DNA from: Desmodus rotundus
Taxonomy: Eukaryota; Chordata; Mammalia; Chiroptera; Phyllostomidae
DNA: 64,000 nt
Assembly: GCF_022682495.2 (NCBI RefSeq)
Contig: NC_071389.1
Span: 184,621,556-184,685,555, forward strand
Direction: 5' to 3'
Positions 47,894 to 58,246 of this stretch are shown one piece after another. Under the pieces are notes generated by a model, which worked only from the letters and a program-made list of their open reading frames with translations, was not told where the DNA came from and did no database searches. Position 1 is the stretch's first letter. Each line of letters starts with the position of its first letter. A program made the position numbers and the translations under genes.

Positions 47894-47987
47894 CAAAAAA
47901 ATAAAAATAAAAAAAAAAAAGAAGAGAAGGAGGAGGGAAAGAAAGCAGGAGAAAGCAGGAAGGAGGAAGGAAAAGAGGGAAGAGAGT
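47894..47987. repeat. Polypurine tract, A-rich then GA-rich
   Basis: Nearly pure purine run: A-rich, then AGGA/GAAA-type repeats with only a few pyrimidines. It could form triplex DNA. No gene. Confidence 0.85.
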
Positions 47988-48354
47988 GTTGCTTATTTAA
48001 TAGATCACCCTCATTGCTTGTTGTTCTAATGGTTGCACAGGGCTCGGTACTGCGTGGAGGAGATCCAACAGTGCTTTCTTGGAGGAGGGATAGATGATTT
48101 CACCCACGTTAGCAAATGACCAAAGATCCATTGTGATGGTGGAGTTAACGTGATCAATTCACAATGCTTGAAAAAAAATGTCTGCCTAGTTGTTGATCGA
48201 CCATAATCAGGGAAAAAAATCCCACAACATCATCTTAGAACAGAGTTTAATTAGTTTTAATTCTAAGATAGCAAAAGTTCTAAATGAATTTCTAATTTGA
48301 GGATATTCATAAAATATTAGACCTGGCATAAGCTCTGGTGATTACTAGAAGAAA

Positions 48355-48485
48355 AGGAGTTTAATGTTGTGGAAACTGAGGCTCAGAGGGTGCAGAGTTC
48401 AAGGTCACTCGGAGTGAACAGAAAAGTGGGGCAGAACCTGGGTCTTCTGAGTTCTGATATGCTGCTTTCTGACTGCAAATCACAG
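48355..48485 (-). repeat. MIR SINE fragment
   Basis: 'gtggaaactgaggctcagag', 'agagttcaaggtcactcgga', 'gcagaacctgggtcttctga' match minus-strand MIR. Confidence 0.68.
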
Positions 48486-48832
48486 CTTTTGAGATTCCCA
48501 CTTTGAAAAAGAATGACATAAACTAACACTGTCATTCTGGAGTTAGCTTTTCCTTGTGACAGATGGTTTAAAAGAAAAATCTTGGCCTTCCTGTTTCTAC
48601 ATGTTTGAAATGCTTTAATATTTTAAATTTCATTTTCTTTCTTTTTTAAAATTCATTAATGATTTTCGAAAGACAAATTTGCTGTATCAATTTCTAAAGC
48701 TTAGGAATTTATGTCCGTTCTCTTTTATTCTAAATTACTTTAGTCATCTCTCAGTGTTAAGAAGATTGTGGTGTAGATACGCTGACATTAAAGTTCCTTT
48801 TTCTTGAAGTACAAACGAATGACCTTGATATG

Positions 48833-49080
48833 GTACAAGAGCACAGGCTCTGGGGTCAGTCTGGCTGAGTTCAGATCCCATCCTACCACTTCCCAGCAGA
48901 GTAGCTATGGGAGAATTCCTTAAACTGACCTGCGTATCTGTCTTCTCCTCTGTAAAATGGGAGTAAGTTCTTTCTCAAAGGGCTGTGTGGGTGAGAATCA
49001 AATGAGCTGATACACAGTATTGAAACAGTGACTAGCACATAGTAAGTACTCAATACATTTAGCAGCTATTATTATTATTG
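48833..49080 (+). repeat. MIR SINE, near full length
   Basis: 'acaagagcacaggctctggg', 'ctgtcttctcctctgtaaaa', 'gaatcaaatgagctgataca', 'gtgactagcacatagtaagt' and 'actcaatacatttagcagct' follow the MIR consensus closely. Confidence 0.88.
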
Positions 49081-49084
49081 GAAC

Positions 49085-50280
49085 ACAAAAATTGACAAAT
49101 TATTTTATATAATTATTCTTCATATGAGTAGTGGGAACTCAGCTTCGCAACACGCTATAAGAATATGAAATTTTATCATTAATTCTGAAGAGACATTTTT
49201 ACATGAAATCCTTTGCCCAAATGATGTTCTATACCAATGGCTGACTTTTAGATATTGGGGAAATGTATTAGTACGAATGAGTCTGGCAGTCTGCAAATTG
49301 TTCATTGAAAACTAATATAGCCCAGTATTATGTACATAACCCAGGCGCTCACTCTCAAGCGTGAATCAATAATGCACATTCCCCTGCACCCTGAAATGTT
49401 CGGGACAACCTTGGCTTTGCATATTATATGCACTGATACACATCAAGAACCATTTAGAGTTCTCCAATGTGAAGTGCAAAGTGAGCATTTTGTTGGGATA
49501 TATTCCCAAAGAATTTTTTTTGGCCCCAGTAGCGAATGATAAATCTCTACCACAGACAGTTGCATTTAATGGTCCAGTACAGTCCCTGCATTGAAAACTG
49601 ACAAATCATTCAACGTGACCTCCAACACATTTGCAATGTACCACACAATCTCAAACCCATTCATGCCACTGGGGTTTTTGCCAGCTCTTAGGTCCTTGAA
49701 TTATCCGTGACTGGGAGGCCCTCTTCACAAAGATAAGCTTTTTCAGATACTTTCAGGGATACAAGCAATTGCAGTCATGCCCTGCATAATAACGTTTTTT
49801 TTTTTTAGGCTCAGTAAGTGGGCTTCATCTCCTCATCCTATTAGTAAATGTTTATGAACCATAATGACAGGTGCTAAAGAGGTTCTGCCCTCTCTCACCT
49901 GAGCAGAACAGAGCAGCAGGGCTTCCCTGCAGCTCTGCGGGACCCCAGCCTCTGTGACCTCTGCTGCCCGCAGGCTCTCCACAGGCAACAGATAGGAGGC
50001 ACGAGCTATGCAAATTAGAGTCCTGAGGTTCTCGGAGGCTGCAAAACCCGGATGGCCCTGAATGCAAGCCACGGGAGGCATTTCTATGCCCTGCATCTGG
50101 TTAGGTGGGGACCCTGATCAGTCCGACTATGGCAACACATTTTAATTCCTTGATGGGATGCATGGAAATTGTTAACCTCTTTTCTAAAGCAGGGATCAAA
50201 TAAAGTGTGTTGGTTGTACAGGCTCACTGTTAGGGGGAGGAGGGAAAGAAGGCATTCTTATATATAAATAAAATGTGTTA
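49085..50280. other. Intronic DNA without recognised feature
   Basis: Unique-looking; a poly-T at about 49796-49807 and a GC-rich patch at 49.88-50.08 kb with short minus-strand open frames of no known family. Confidence 0.4.
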
Positions 50281-50284
50281 CTCT

Positions 50285-53090
50285 TCACATCAGACTAAAA
50301 GTAAAGGGATGGAAAAAGGTATTAAATGAAAATGGATATGAAAAAAACAGGGCTAGCAATGCTTATATCTAACAAAACAGCCTTTAAAACAAAGGCTATA
50401 ATAAGAGACAAAAAGGACAGTATATAATGATAAAGGGATCAATCCAGCAGGAGGATATAACCCTTGTAAACCCTTATGTACCCAACACAGCAGCACCTAA
50501 ATATATAAAGCAACCTTGATGGACATAAAGGGAGAGATCAACAGTAACACAGTCATCATAGGGGATTTCAACAGCCCATTGACATCGATGGGTAGATCCT
50601 CCAGACAGAAGATCGACAAGGAAACAGCAGCCTTAAAAGAGACATTAGATCACATGGATTTAATTGATTTCTTTAGAGCATTTTACCCCAAAGCAGCAGA
50701 ATGTACATACTTTTCAAGTACACACAGAACATTTTCTGGAACATGTCAGGACACAAAACAAGTCTCAATAAATTTAAGAAGACTGAAATTGCATCAAGCA
50801 TCTTCTCTGAGCACAATGCTATGAAACTAGAAATCAACCACAAGAAAAAAACCTGAAAAACAAAGACACGCAGATTAAATAACATGTTACTAAACAATGA
50901 ATGCATTAACAGTGAGATGAAGGAAGAAATCTAAAGATATCTTGAAGCAAATGAAAAGGAGAACAGAACCCAAAATCCACGGGATATGTTGAAAGCAGTC
51001 CTAAGAGGGAAATTCATAGCATCACTGGCCTATCTCAAAAAAACAACAACAACAAGAAAAAGCTCAAATAAACAATCTAACTTCACACTTAAAGGAACGA
51101 GAAAAATAACAACAAACAAAACCCAAAGTGATTAGAAGGAAATAATATAGATCAGAGGAGAAATAAACAAAATAGAGTCTAAAAAATAATACAAAGTACC
51201 AGTTAAATCAAGAGGTGCTTCTTTGAAAAGATAAACAAGATTGACAAATCTTAAACGAGATTCATCAAGTAAAAAAGAGAGAGTGCCCAATGAAGAGGGG
51301 AAGTAACAACTGACATCACAGAAACACAAAGGATTGCAAGCAAATGCTACGAACAACTAGGTGCCCACACATTGGACAATCTGGAAGAAATGGATACATT
51401 CCTGGAAACAGACAATCTTCTGAAACTGAACCAGGAAGAATCAGAAAATCTGAATAGACTGATGATAACTAATGAAATCGAGGCAGCAACCAAAAAACTC
51501 CCAACAACAGTCCTGGACCAGACGGCTTCACAGGTGAACTTTACCAAACATTCAAAGAACTAACCCTATCCTTCCCAAACTATTGCAAGAATTCAAGAGG
51601 GAAGACTCCCAAGCTCATTTTACAAGACTAGCATTATCCTAATCACAAAACCAGATAAAGGCACTACAAAGAAAGAAAATTATAGGCTAATATCCTGATG
51701 AACACAGATGCTAAACTTCTCAACAAAATATTAGCAAACTGCATGCAGCAATACATTAAGATCACACACCATGAACAAGAATAAATTCCAAATGGATTAA
51801 AGACTTATATGAAAGTCACAAAACTGTAAAAATCCCAGAAGAAAACACAGGCAGTAAAATTTTGGACATTTCTCATAGCAACAGTTTTTTCTGCTATACC
51901 TTCTCAGGCAAGGGAAGCAAAATAAAAAAATAAACAAATTGGACTACATCAAACTAAAAAGTTTTTGCATAGGCAAGAAAACCATCAACAAAATGAAAAG
52001 ACAACTCACTAAAGGGGAAAACAAATTTGTCAATGGTACATCTGATAAGAGGTTAATTTCCAAAATTTATAAAGAACTTATACAACTCAATACCACCCCC
52101 CCCAAACAATCCAATTAAAAATAGGCAAAGAATCTGAACAGACACTTTTCCAAAGAGGACATACAGATGGCTAATGGACTTATGAAACGATGCTCAAAGT
52201 CACTAATCATCAGAGAAATGCAAGTTAAAACCACAATGAGATAGCACCTCACACCAGTCAGAATGGCCATCATCAATAAATCAACAAACAACAAGTACTG
52301 GTGAGGATGTGGAGAAAAGGGAACCCTCATGCACTGTTGGTGGGAATGCAGACTGGGGCAGCCACTGTGGAAAGCAGTATAGAATTACCTCAAAAAATTA
52401 AAAATGGAACTGCCTTATGACCCAGCAATTCCACTTCTGGTATTATACCTGAGGAAACTCAAAATACTAATTCGAAAGACTGTAAGAATCCCTACGTTAA
52501 TGGCAGCGTTATTTAAAATAGCCAAGGTGTAGAAACAGCCCATGTTTCCATCAGTATATGAGTGGATAAAAAAGCAGTGGTACATTTACTCAATGGAATA
52601 CTATTCGACCATAAAAAAGAAGGGAATCTTACCCTTTGTGACAGCATGAATGGACCTGGAGAGTATTATGCTATGTGAATAAGCCAGTCAGAGAAATGAA
52701 AGTACCATATAATTTCACTCATATGTGGAATCTAATGAATGAAATCAACAAAATAGAAACAGACTCATAGATACGGAAAAGAGACTGACATCTGTCAGAG
52801 AGGATGGGGGCTGGGGGTCTGGGTGAAAAACATAAAGGGATTAAGCAAAAACAAAAAACCCTCATAGACTCAGACAACAGTAAGGGGATTACAACAGAGA
52901 AAAGGAGGTGGGGTGAGGTAGAAGAGGACAAAGGGGTGATAAATGGTGAGGGAAAGAGACTTGACTTTGAAAGGTGAACAAACAAACAATATACAGATGA
53001 TGTATTAAAGAATCGTACACTTGAGACCTATATAATTTTATTAACCAATGTCGCCCCAATAAATTCAATAAAATTTTTTTAAAAACCTAA
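50285..53090 (+). mobile_element. Old L1 with the reverse-transcriptase core deleted
   Basis: The 5' part (to about 51779) encodes the L1 ORF2 endonuclease domain: KGSIQQEDITL, then NTVIIGDFNSPL (about 50549-50584), MDLIDFFRAF and a TYFSSTHRTFSG block, then the start of the RT domain ending near an ITHHEQ-like motif. The text then jumps to the far C-terminal region (IPNGLKTY-like, [54 protein letters not shown]) and the 3' UTR. About 1.1-1.2 kb with the RT catalytic centre is missing. Several stops and frameshifts make it inactive. 5'-truncated, antisense to ANKS1B. The longest intact piece is about 100 codons (50516-50824). Confidence 0.88.
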
Positions 53091-53204
53091 AAAAGAGCCA
53101 GTGCCTTCCCCCAGACTCTACGTTGCTCAAAGGACTGTCTTGTCCTTACTGTAACCCCAATAAGATATGGCTCATAACAGGTACCTGCGATAGCTAATTT
53201 TAAG

Positions 53205-53392
53205 TGTCAACTCTGCTCAGGTTCTTCTCTTCCTACCCAAAGATAACCAGTACATACAGGGAAGTCTGATTTTCATGTAGTTACTATTTTTTTCCAAGGG
53301 ACACGCAGATATGCCATCAGTATTTGACATTATTTGGAAAATCCCTTGTCTACACAGCCAATGATTAATATCTGAATAAATCCACTAGAGAG
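53205..53392 (+). repeat. Left arm (part 1) of an inverted pair of old unclassified repeats
   Basis: From 'gtcaactctgctcaggttct' to the HAL1 target site this matches, in reverse complement, the outer part of 57630-57960. Shared blocks include 'tttttttccaaggga', 'ttgtctacacagcca' and 'gattaatatctgaat'. It continues beyond the HAL1 at 55279. Confidence 0.8.
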
Positions 53393-53797
53393 TCTTTTTT
53401 TTATTTTTTTTTATTTTTATTTTTTTTTAAATATATTTATTGATTATGCTATTACAGTTGTCCCATTTCCCCTCCCCACTCCACTCCATCCTGCCCACCC
53501 CCCTCCCTCCCACATTCCCCCCCCCCCATAGTTCATGTCCATGGGTCATACCCATAAGTTCTTTGGCTTCTACATTTCCTACACCATTCCCACCCTCCCC
53601 CTGTCTATTTTCCACCTATCATCCATGCTACTTATTCTCTGTACCTTTACCCCCCTCTCCCCCTCCCACTCCCTTATTGACAACCCTCATGTTCTAGTTG
53701 TTTGCCTAGTTTGCTCTCGTTTTTGTTTTATGTGTGGTCGTTAATAACTGTGAGTTTGCTGTCATTTTTACTGTTCCTATTTTTGATCTTCTTTTTC

Positions 53798-54487
53798 TTA
53801 GGTAACTCCCTTCAACATTTCATATAATAAGGGCTTGGCGATGATGAGCTTCTTTAACTTGACCTTATCTGAGAAGCACTTTATCTTCCCTTCCATTCTA
53901 AATGATAGCTTTGCTGGATACAGTAATCTTGGATGTAGGTCCTTGCGTTTAATCTTGGGTAATGTAATTATGATGTGCCTTGGCGTGTTCCTCCTTGGGT
54001 CCAGCTTCTTTGGGACTCTCTGAGCTTCCTGGACTTCCTGGAAGTCTATTTCCTTTGCCAGATCGGGGAAGTTCTCCATTATTTGTTCAAATAAGTTTTC
54101 AATTTTTTGTTCTTCCTCTTCTCCTTCTGGCACCCCTATAATTCGGATGTTAGAACGTTTCAAGGTGTCCTGGAGGTTCCTAAGCCTCTCCTCATTTTTC
54201 CAAGTTCTTGTTTCTTCATTCTTTTCTGGTTGGAATTTTGTTTCTTCCTTCTGGTCCATACCATTGATTTGAGTCCCAGTTTCCTTCTCATCACTATTGG
54301 TTCCCTGTACATTTTCCTTTGTTTCTCTTAGCATAGGCTTCATTTTTTCATCTGTTTTTCGAACAGATTCAACCAAGTCTGTGAGCATATTGATAACCAG
54401 TGCTTTGAACTGTGCATCCGATAGGTTGGCTATCTCTTCGTCGCTTAGTTGTATTTTTTCTGGAGCTTTGAAGTGTTCTGTCATTTG

Positions 54488-54493
<6 letters not shown>
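53798..54493 (-). CDS. HAL1/L1 ORF1p-like protein with a shortened C-terminal domain
   Basis: The open frame has 231 codons, starting MAQMTEHFKAPEK. Order: an N-terminal part with a heptad-like segment (about residues 20-60), a charged linker (60-105), the start of the RNA-recognition domain with SNIRIIGVPEGEE (114-126), the NFPDLAKE block (141-148) and the conserved TPRHIIITLPK (170-180). It then jumps at about residue 184/185 to LHPRLLYPAKLSF (186-198) and ends EMLKGVT. Compared with ordinary L1 ORF1p (about 300-340 residues) roughly 50 residues of the C-terminal nucleic-acid-binding domain are missing, in frame. The frame is otherwise intact, so the copy is young or the deletion belongs to its subfamily. 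Whether it is expressed is unknown. Confidence 0.8.
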
Positions 54494-54519
<26 letters not shown>

Positions 54520-55262
54520 GGTCTTGGCGCTTCTGTTACTTTAAGGGGCGGAGCCTTAGGTGTTCACCGGGGCGGGGTAATGCTGGTCGCAGCGCTGTGA
54601 CGCTGTACGTGGGGGAGGGGCCGAGTGGGAGCAATGGCGGCCGCCTCACTGTCCTCCGGATTTCAATCTTTCACTCCGATACCCACAATCAAACTGGGCC
54701 ACTCTGGTGCTGGTTCCCGAGTAAGTGGGCCTGTGCACACTCTAGGCCCCCCGTGGGTCTCTCCAACAACCTCTCCTGTGAGGCTGGGAGTCTCTCCTGC
54801 TGCCGCCCCAACCCCCAGGGGTGCTTTCAATCAGAGGTTTGAGGCTTTACTTCCCGGAGCTGGAGCCCTGGGCTGCGCGGTCTGCTTCGCTGCCCGCTGT
54901 TCGTCCAGTTTATCTGTGGGCGAATGTGGTGCCACAGGGTGCTACCCGCCACTCTGCCTGCCCCACTCTCCGCCACTCTGAGTCCGGCCCTCTCGGTTTA
55001 TCTGCGTGAATGTGGGGCCGCAGGGTCTGCTAGTGCTCGGACTGCCCGCGCCATTTGTCCCACACTCCGCCAGTCTCAGTCCCGCCACAGCCACGCGAGT
55101 CCTCTCCACCCCGGTGCCCGTCTCCGCCCCTCCTACCAGTCTGGATGAATTTTTATTTTCTATTTTCTTGGTGTTGGTCCCCCTTGCTGTTCGATTCTCT
55201 GTCAGTTCTGGTTGTGCTAGGAGGCGCAGTGTGTCTACCTACGCCTCCATCTTGGTTCCTCC
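54520..55262 (-). promoter_or_regulatory. HAL1 5' UTR, CpG-rich, probable internal promoter
   Basis: About 0.74 kb of GC-rich, CpG-containing sequence precedes ORF1. It includes a NotI-type GCGGCCGC (about 54638-54645) and, at the element's 5' end, a YY1-like motif (reverse complement of gcctccatcttgg, 55243-55255), as in L1 promoters. It stands out sharply from the AT-rich intron. Promoter activity is inferred from the L1 family. Plus-strand open frames here (up to 181 codons) are taken as antisense chance frames. Confidence 0.6.
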
Positions 55263-55278
55263 TCTTTTTTTTATTTTT

Positions 55279-55390
55279 GAGGATCTCTTCTGACATGTTC
55301 ATCTTGCAGAAGATTTTTGAAAAAAGATTTGTCTCTGCAATATGCACCACCCATGTTCTCCCACCTCCAGACAGCTGGATTCCTAGTCTG
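55279..55390 (+). repeat. Left arm (part 2) of the inverted pair, beyond the HAL1
   Basis: Continues the copy interrupted by HAL1. The end 'ccacctccagacagctgga' and the final CTAGTCTG match the reverse complement of the segment starting at 57631. Joined without HAL1 and one target duplication, the left copy is about 316 bp against 331 bp on the right. Confidence 0.8.
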
Positions 55391-55680
55391 TGCCCAGATA
55401 TGTGGTCAAACATTAGCCAGGATGTTTCTGGGAGGGTGTTTTTGGATGAAATCAACATATAAACTGGTGGACTTTGAGCAGAACAGATTGTCCTCCATAA
55501 TGTGGGTGGGCCTCAGCCCATCAACTACAGACCAGACTAGAAGATAGACTGGCCTCCTCCTCACAAGAGGGCATTCTGCCTGCCGGAGTCCTTTGGGGCT
55601 GAACTGCAACACTGGCTCTTCCCTGAGTCGTCAGCCTGATGACCTTCTTCTGGAGAAAAGTCCTGCCACCAGCCACTCCA
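55391..55680 (+). repeat. Old interspersed repeat, unclassified
   Basis: 'tgcccagatatgtggtcaaa', 'gtttttggatgaaatcaaca', 'ataatgtgggtgggcctcag' and 'gagggcattctgcctgccgg' are phrases common to an old mammalian repeat. A short stretch 'tagctaattttaagtgtcaa' at 53191 may be its other end, which would make the interrupted ~316-bp copy an insertion into it. Family not named. Confidence 0.4.
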
Positions 55681-55689
55681 TATTCACGA

Positions 55690-56374
55690 CAGCTACCTGT
55701 GGCTGGTCCCTCGGACCACTCACGACACCTTCCATGGCTTTTAGTCAGCCTCTATGCTCTGCTCCAAACCTGCTCTTCCTCGGGTCCTCCATTTCCATCT
55801 TGAGACCACTTGGTGAAATGTTTCAAGCAGAACTCATCATCTTCCCTGTTTCCTGTTCTTCTCTCTCCCCTGTTTTGATGAATTCTCTACCTACCCTCCC
55901 CATTCCTCTGCCCAAGCCAGAAGAAAGCTGGGTACCACCCATGCCTCTTCTTTCATCTTCAGCCCGAACATTTACCCAGTTATGCACCCCCTCTAACCTG
56001 GCTCCAGCCCAGCGCTCCAATGCCATCTCTTGCCATGTCACCCCATTCTCAACACTCAGCCACATGCCCCTGCCACGAGATGCTCAGAACATGCCTTGTT
56101 CTCTCTGGCCCCCAAGCTTTTGTGGGTCCTCTTTCCGAAACACCTCACCCCACCCTCCGTCACCACGTTTGCAACCTTCCTCAAGCTAAGAAGTATGGCC
56201 TGCTCAGCTCAGTTTCAACTCCTTTTCTTCTTAAAACATCACTTCTTGCAGAAAGTTCCTCTGGGCCCTCCTTTCTTGGGTCTCCCTTCACTGTGCTTCC
56301 GTGAAAGCTGTGGCATAGCTCCACAGAACCTTTGTTTCTTCGTCTCCCTACTAGGCTTTAAGCAAGGGTGGGGG
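55690..56374 (+). repeat. L2 LINE, part 1 (split by a VES SINE)
   Basis: Pyrimidine-rich L2 ORF2/3' UTR order: 'caagccagaagaaagctggg', 'tgccatctcttgccatgtca', 'ttcttaaaacatcacttctt', 'ctccctactaggctttaagc'. It is interrupted by the VES SINE and ends after it. The frame is broken although a 198-codon stretch remains open by chance. Confidence 0.75.
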
Positions 56375-56379
56375 GATGC

Positions 56380-56590
56380 TTTTTTTTTTTAAGATTTTAT
56401 TTCTTTTTAGAGAGGGGGAGGGAAGAAGAAAGAGAGGGAGAGAAACTTAAATGTGTGGTTGCCTCTCACACACCCCCTACTGGGGCCCTGGCCTGCACCC
56501 CAGGCATGTGCCCTGACTGGGAATCAAACCAGTGACCCTTTGGTTCCCAGGCCAGCACTCAGTCACTGAGCCACACCAGCCTGGGTAGGT
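56380..56590 (-). mobile_element. VES SINE, minus orientation, inserted in L2
   Basis: T-rich tail, 'gagagggagagaaacttaaa', 'catgtgccctgactgggaat', 'tgaccctttggttcccaggc' and head 'ctgagccacaccagcctggg'. The duplication GATGCT plus T-run flanks it (from 56375 and 56591). Confidence 0.92.
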
Positions 56591-56685
56591 GATGCTTTTT
56601 TTTTTATAGCCCAGCACCTAGCACCTGGCTTGACACATAAGAAGTGCTACATAAATGTCTGTTGAATTAATGAATAATCCCCATG
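56591..56685 (+). repeat. L2 LINE, part 2 (3' tail)
   Basis: 'atagcccagcacctagcacc', 'tggcttgacacataagaagt' and 'ctgttgaattaatgaataat' complete the L2 3' end started upstream of the VES SINE. Confidence 0.75.
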
Positions 56686-56689
56686 TGGA

Positions 56690-57625
56690 CAAGATAGGGA
56701 AAAATAAATGTATAACCTTCCCTAAAAAGGATTCTGTTGTAGCAGCAGAATCTGTCGCCATGGGCAGCCATTGAGAGGAATGGAGCAATGACCTGAGCTG
56801 CTTCTGTCACTACGGGGTGGGATGAGATTTTGGGTCCGTGGATTACCCTGATCCCTCTTCAGAGCAATTACAATGAGCCTCATCTCAAACACAGACTCTG
56901 CCGGCATCTGATCTCTTCAGTCCGCACAGTGTGAGGCCATCTCCAAACAAACAGGCTCTCTGGCTTCACAGACAGGAAGAAAGAAATCCATTTCCTGCAC
57001 GTGACAACAAAAGAAAATCTAAAAGGGCATAAACATATAATGGTTATATCATACAGACAGGAAGGAGCGAAATCAAAATGAAATATAACCAAATGCAATC
57101 AGCAACTAACAGGAGGAAAAAGGCAGCTGTCATCTTCGGTCCTTTCATAAACTTCTTAAAGGAAATTATTTCTTCCTGGACTTCAAGTCAGTTTTCTTTC
57201 CGGCTATTACTTCTTAATGCTTCTGCCATTTGTGGGAGGTAAAGCATTCCTTCCATTCCCCAAGTGAGAAGCTACCTCTGATTCCCACTAAGGAGCTGTA
57301 CTCACTACAGTCCACCCTTTCTTAGCCAGCACCTTCCCCAAACACCTCCAAGTCTGACAGTCTTCTCCTTTGGTATCCTACTGAACCACTGGTTAAAACA
57401 CACTCTGCGTTGATTAATAAACATGTTTCTGCAGCTCTGTGCTCTGAGTCTACAGGGAAAAAGGCCTAGATTTGGATACAAAACACTATAATTCAAGGCA
57501 GAGTGCACCCGGGGCCCGGGGAGGCTGGAGGACAGGTGCCAAGTGTGGGTTGTGCATGGAACGGGAGAACGGAACACGGGTGTTAGGTGTGGGCTGCTTG
57601 GAACGTCTCAGGAGTGCTTGCCTCA
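56690..57625. other. Intronic DNA without recognised feature
   Basis: No gene or repeat family recognised; chance open frames only. Confidence 0.4.
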
Positions 57626-57629
57626 TGGT

Positions 57630-57960
57630 CCAGACTAGGGATCCAGCTGTCTGGAGGTGGAGGAATCCATGGATGCTGCACACTGCACAGACACAGTTTC
57701 AAAATCTGCAGGATGCTCACATTAGGAAAGGCATCCTCCACAAACAATCAAACAAACCCCTCTAATGGCTTTAAATGAGCACAGAGCATTCAGATATTAA
57801 TCTTTGGCTGTGTAGACAAGGTGTTTCCCAAATTATCTCAAATATTGATGGCACGACTAATTGTCCCTTGGAAAAAAAATACCAAAACCATGACAAATAG
57901 ACTGCCCTGACTGGGCTGTTTCTCTCTGGGAAGGAAGAGGAGAACCCTAGCAAGTTGAAA
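57630..57960 (-). repeat. Right arm of the inverted pair, uninterrupted copy
   Basis: The reverse complement of this 331-bp segment matches 53205-53392 plus 55279-55390, with 'cagactagggatccagctgt' at its inner end (one mismatch to the left copy over the first 24 bases). By eye the two are clearly homologous but diverged. At the HAL1 target it reads 'gtttgtttgattgtttgtg', a single T-rich stretch, giving the uninterrupted form. Confidence 0.8.
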
Positions 57961-58246
57961 TTGCCCAGAGTAGGTCTACAAAAAACAAGACGAGGAGATG
58001 AGATAGCATGGGACTGGCCCTGTAGGATACATGCCAAATGACAGGGTGATTATTATAATCATTTAGGGTGATTATTATTGTAATTTATTAGTTTATCCAG
58101 TCTCCCACCAGCTGAGCCCTGGGGTGGGAAAGGCATCTGTGCTTGAACAAAAGAAGGGCTGGGGGAATTTGAGCCACAGAACTAACCTTTGCTGTGTGTC
58201 TCAGGTGCTGTTGGATGCTCAATGTGCTGTTTTCACTTTATCTTCT

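Larger units (their letters stand above)
53409..55262 (-). mobile_element. HAL1-like (half-L1) retrotransposon, full length
   Basis: The element is bounded by a perfect 16-bp duplication TCTTTTTTTTATTTTT (53393-53408 and 55263-55278). In sense (minus) orientation it has an L1-type 5' end (GGAGGAACCAAGATGG-like, 55262 downwards), a GC- and CpG-rich 5' UTR of about 0.75 kb, an A-rich tract just before the start codon, one ORF1 (54493-53798), then directly a 3' UTR of about 0.39 kb with a G-rich stretch and an A-rich tail. There is no ORF2, which defines the HAL1 class known from bats and other mammals. An internally deleted L1 is the alternative. It lies in sense orientation to ANKS1B. Confidence 0.85.

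Noticed and set aside
50516..50824. Possible intact gene from the 102-codon L1 endonuclease-like frame
   Set aside because: It is only a fragment of ORF2 bounded by stops inside a dead, deleted L1.
54297..55462. Several plus-strand frames (up to 181 codons)
   Set aside because: They lie antisense to the HAL1 ORF1 and CpG-rich 5' UTR and have no domain resemblance.
55593..56189. 198-codon plus-strand frame
   Set aside because: It lies within an L2 remnant and does not preserve an L2 protein; chance frame in pyrimidine-rich sequence.
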